Shown here in pieces: positions 4,652 to 6,486 of a DNA stretch of 6,486 bases (positions are counted from its first letter, which is position 1; every line of letters begins with the position of its first letter). Made by a program: the position numbers and the translations under genes. The DNA comes from Acidimicrobiales bacterium (GTDB taxonomy: Bacteria; Actinomycetota; Acidimicrobiia; Acidimicrobiales; Poriferisodalaceae). Location: the NCBI GenBank assembly GCA_030749275.1, contig JASMKJ010000606.1, positions 1-6,486 of the forward strand, in the 5' to 3' direction. The notes under the pieces are model-generated. The model was not told the DNA's origin. It saw only the letters and a program-made list of their open reading frames with translations, and searched no databases.

Positions 4652-5830
4652 GTGCTCGCATTCACATTTCCTGGTCAAGGCTCACAAAAGCCCGCTATGG
4701 GGGGCGAGTGGGTTGACCATGAAAGTTGGGAACTTGTAGACGAGGCGTCACACGCGTGTGATCGTGATATCGCACAGTTATTACTTGAAGCCGACGCCGA
4801 AGAATTGAAACAGACTCGAAACAGCCAGCTCACGACGTTCGTACTCAGCATGGTGGTTCTAGATGCGGTCGAAAGAACCGGAGTAGCGCCAAATCTGACA
4901 GCAGGTCACTCGCTAGGTGAATACAGCGCTCTCTGCGCAAGCGGAGCCTTGTCTTTTGACGACGCCGTCAGGCTGGTGGCTGAACGCGGTGAAGCTATGC
5001 AAATAGCAGCTGACGAAAAAGACGGGACCATGGCCGCTGTGCTCGGATTGGACGACGATCTCGTGGTCACTGCGTGCGCTCGGGTAGACGACGATGTCTG
5101 GGTTGCAAACTACAACGCTCCGGGTCAAGTGGTGATCGCTGGGGCCCCTCCAGCAGTTGCAGAAGCTAGCGAGAAAGCGAAGGAACTTGGAGCCAAGCGG
5201 ACGATGGGTCTACCTGTCGGAGGAGCATTCCATACACCATTCATGGCTCCGGCCAGAGATAGGTTGCGCAAGGCCCTCGCCGAGATCGAAGTTCGGGCGC
5301 CCGCCATACCAGTGGTCGCGAACGTAGATGCAGCTGGCCGGCAAAACGCTGAAGAATGGCCCCAACTTTTGGCTAGCCAGTTGTGCAGTCCAGTTCAATG
5401 GCGACAAAGTCTTTATGCACTCCATGAACTTGGGTGCGCTACGTTCGTTGAGCTTGGTCCAGGCACCGTTCTCACAGGAATGGCCAAACGCACCTTAAAA
5501 GAAGTCAACACTTTGTCTGTAGCGACTCCAGAAGATGTTGACACGCTGCTAGCGACAGTCACCGATTTGGGGTCTTCTGAACAATCTCGAGAAGACGCCG
5601 GAGAGCACCTTTATGTAACCGAGCGCCTCGTTGTAAGCCCCTGCGCAGGAATCTTTTCCGCTAAAGAGGGGCTGGCTGCCGATCAGTTTGTCAATGTTGG
5701 CGATGTAGTGGGCTGGGTCACCGATGAGGAAGTACGATCCCCTTTCGCTGGAATTCTCATGGAGTTCATGGCATTAGAGAGCGAGCGGGTAACTGCGAGG
5801 CAACCAATAGCCTGGCTGCGGACGAGATAG
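4652..5830 (+). CDS. fabD: Malonyl-CoA:ACP transacylase (FabD) with an extra C-terminal biotinyl/lipoyl-like domain
   Basis: FabD moves malonyl from CoA to acyl carrier protein, supplying extender units for type II fatty-acid synthesis in the cytosol. Residues 1-308 are a full acyltransferase domain: FPGQGSQ (6-12), nucleophile S87 in GHSLGEYSAL, R112 in ERGEAMQ (malonyl carboxylate binding), H194 in GGAFHTPFM, and VELGPGTVLTGMAKR (266-280). At 392 residues it exceeds the usual length of about 310. After an acidic linker (309-322), residues 323-390 form two related halves, SPCAGIF...VNVGDVVGWV and SPFAGIL...VTARQPIAWL, the pattern of a biotinyl/lipoyl barrel. The hairpin between them is only TDEE, where EAMKM-type sequences would carry the modified lysine, so it should not be biotinylated or lipoylated. 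GTG start with strong AGGGAGG upstream. fabH begins 10 bp downstream. The core function is secure; the role of the tail is unknown. Confidence 0.96.
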   Translation: MLAFTFPGQGSQKPAMGGEWVDHESWELVDEASHACDRDIAQLLLEADAEELKQTRNSQLTTFVLSMVVLDAVERTGVAPNLTAGHSLGEYSALCASGALSFDDAVRLVAERGEAMQIAADEKDGTMAAVLGLDDDLVVTACARVDDDVWVANYNAPGQVVIAGAPPAVAEASEKAKELGAKRTMGLPVGGAFHTPFMAPARDRLRKALAEIEVRAPAIPVVANVDAAGRQNAEEWPQLLASQLCSPVQWRQSLYALHELGCATFVELGPGTVLTGMAKRTLKEVNTLSVATPEDVDTLLATVTDLGSSEQSREDAGEHLYVTERLVVSPCAGIFSAKEGLAADQFVNVGDVVGWVTDEEVRSPFAGILMEFMALESERVTARQPIAWLRTR

Positions 5831-5840
5831 GCACAAGAAG

Positions 5841-6486
5841 ATGACTTCCACTGCGATATCTGGTGCCCGGATGCTTTCCGTTGGGACCGCTTTGCCCGAA
5901 AAAGTCCTAACTAACCAAGACCTCGAGCAGATGGTTGACACCAGCCATGAATGGATCGTCGAGCGTTCAGGTATTCACGAACGCCGAATCGGGGGAACGA
6001 CATCAGGTCTTGCTGCAGAGGCTGGCCGCATCGCTATCGAGCGAGCTGAGATTGATCCCGCGACAATCGATTTGTTGATTCTCGCGACAACCAGCCCAGA
6101 TCGACAGGTACCTGCAACTGCCTCGACCGTGCAAGAGCTCCTTGGCTTACGTTGCGGCGCTATGGATCTAAACGCGGCATGTTCTGGCTTTGTTTATGGA
6201 CTAGTTGCCGCACACGGCTTCATCCAGATGGGCCACGGCCGAATCTTAGTCATAGGTGCTGAAACCCTTTCTCGGCTCACGGACTGGACAGACCGCGCGA
6301 CCTGCATATTGTTTGCCGATGGCGCTGGCGCCGCGGTTGTTGAAAAAACAGACGGCCCAGGTGATCTCCATGGTTGGCATGTCGACAGCACCGGAGCTCT
6401 TGAAGAAGCACTGTTTTGTGACTTCGACGACAAGATCAAAATGGCGGGACAAGCAATCTTCAAGAATGCCGTTCTAGCAATGGAGA
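5841..6486 (+). CDS. fabH: Beta-ketoacyl-ACP synthase III (FabH), N-terminal 215 codons, cut by the window edge
   Basis: FabH condenses an acyl-CoA primer with malonyl-ACP to start fatty-acid chains. The visible part has the family hallmarks: VGTALPEKVLTNQDL near the start, DTSHEWIVERSGIHERRI (33-50), catalytic C114 in DLNAACSGFVYG, GAETLSRLTDWTDR (139-152), FADGAGAAVVE (158-168), and IKMAGQAIFKNAVLAM, as in FabH. The catalytic His and Asn of the second half lie beyond the right edge, so the Cys-His-Asn triad cannot be checked. ATG 5841 lies 10 bp after the fabD stop, with the purine-rich AAGAAG directly touching it, which is a poor spacing; ATG at 5871 (residue 11) is a possible alternative. 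The order fabD-fabH suggests a fab operon continuing to the right (acpP, fabF or fabG are expected but not seen). Actinobacterial FabH often uses branched primers; specificity cannot be read here. Confidence 0.95.
   Translation, partial: MTSTAISGARMLSVGTALPEKVLTNQDLEQMVDTSHEWIVERSGIHERRIGGTTSGLAAEAGRIAIERAEIDPATIDLLILATTSPDRQVPATASTVQELLGLRCGAMDLNAACSGFVYGLVAAHGFIQMGHGRILVIGAETLSRLTDWTDRATCILFADGAGAAVVEKTDGPGDLHGWHVDSTGALEEALFCDFDDKIKMAGQAIFKNAVLAME

Noticed and set aside
4322..4678. A 118-codon open frame on the minus strand between the SDR and fabD
   Set aside because: It runs through the whole tRNA-Leu gene and overlaps the start of fabD on the other strand; no family resemblance.
6194..6463. 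Open frames on the minus strand at the right end
   Set aside because: They are antisense to fabH, whose DLNAACSGF and FADGAGA motifs are clear.
1..6486. CRISPR array, insertion sequence, integrase or attachment-site repeats
   Set aside because: No regularly spaced repeats, transposase or recombinase motifs, or terminal inverted repeats were seen, including around the tRNA gene.

Overview
The window looks like chromosomal DNA from an actinobacterium of moderate GC content. I favour an uncultivated Acidimicrobiia-type lineage, but that placement is an inference. The evidence is an ANTAR-domain response regulator of the PdtaR (Rv1626) type directly upstream of polA, a neighbourhood also known from Mycobacterium tuberculosis. 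The polA-encoded protein also has a degenerate proofreading domain, and GTG and TTG start codons are used.

Left part (1-4455, minus strand, read right to left): tRNA-Leu(CAA), a short-chain dehydrogenase/reductase (SDR) resembling trans-2-enoyl-CoA reductases, a family-2 SAM-dependent methyltransferase, a small helical/coiled-coil protein, the ANTAR response regulator, and the N-terminal 449 codons of polA, which runs off the left edge. Gaps are 60, 7, 16, 89 and 69 bp. The SDR, methyltransferase and coiled-coil genes are tightly packed and probably form one operon. The 89-bp leader before the regulator and the 69-bp gap before polA hold candidate RNA hairpins and a candidate promoter.

Right part (4456-6486, plus strand): a 196-bp divergent intergenic region with a 26-bp near-perfect palindrome, then fabD (malonyl-CoA:ACP transacylase) and the start of fabH (ketoacyl-ACP synthase III), separated by 10 bp. 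These look like the first genes of a type II fatty-acid synthesis operon. FabD charges ACP with malonyl groups and FabH performs the first condensation.

The most interesting points are: (1) FabD carries an extra C-terminal domain that looks like a biotinyl/lipoyl barrel without its attachment lysine; (2) the palindrome upstream of fabD is a good operator candidate for fatty-acid control; (3) the leader of the ANTAR regulator can be folded by hand into two hexaloop hairpins, one with the A1/G4 loop signature of ANTAR targets, followed by mutually exclusive hairpins around its ribosome binding site; (4) the SDR and the methyltransferase both lack the canonical catalytic residues of their superfamilies. 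I see no CRISPR array, transposase, insertion sequence or rRNA gene.
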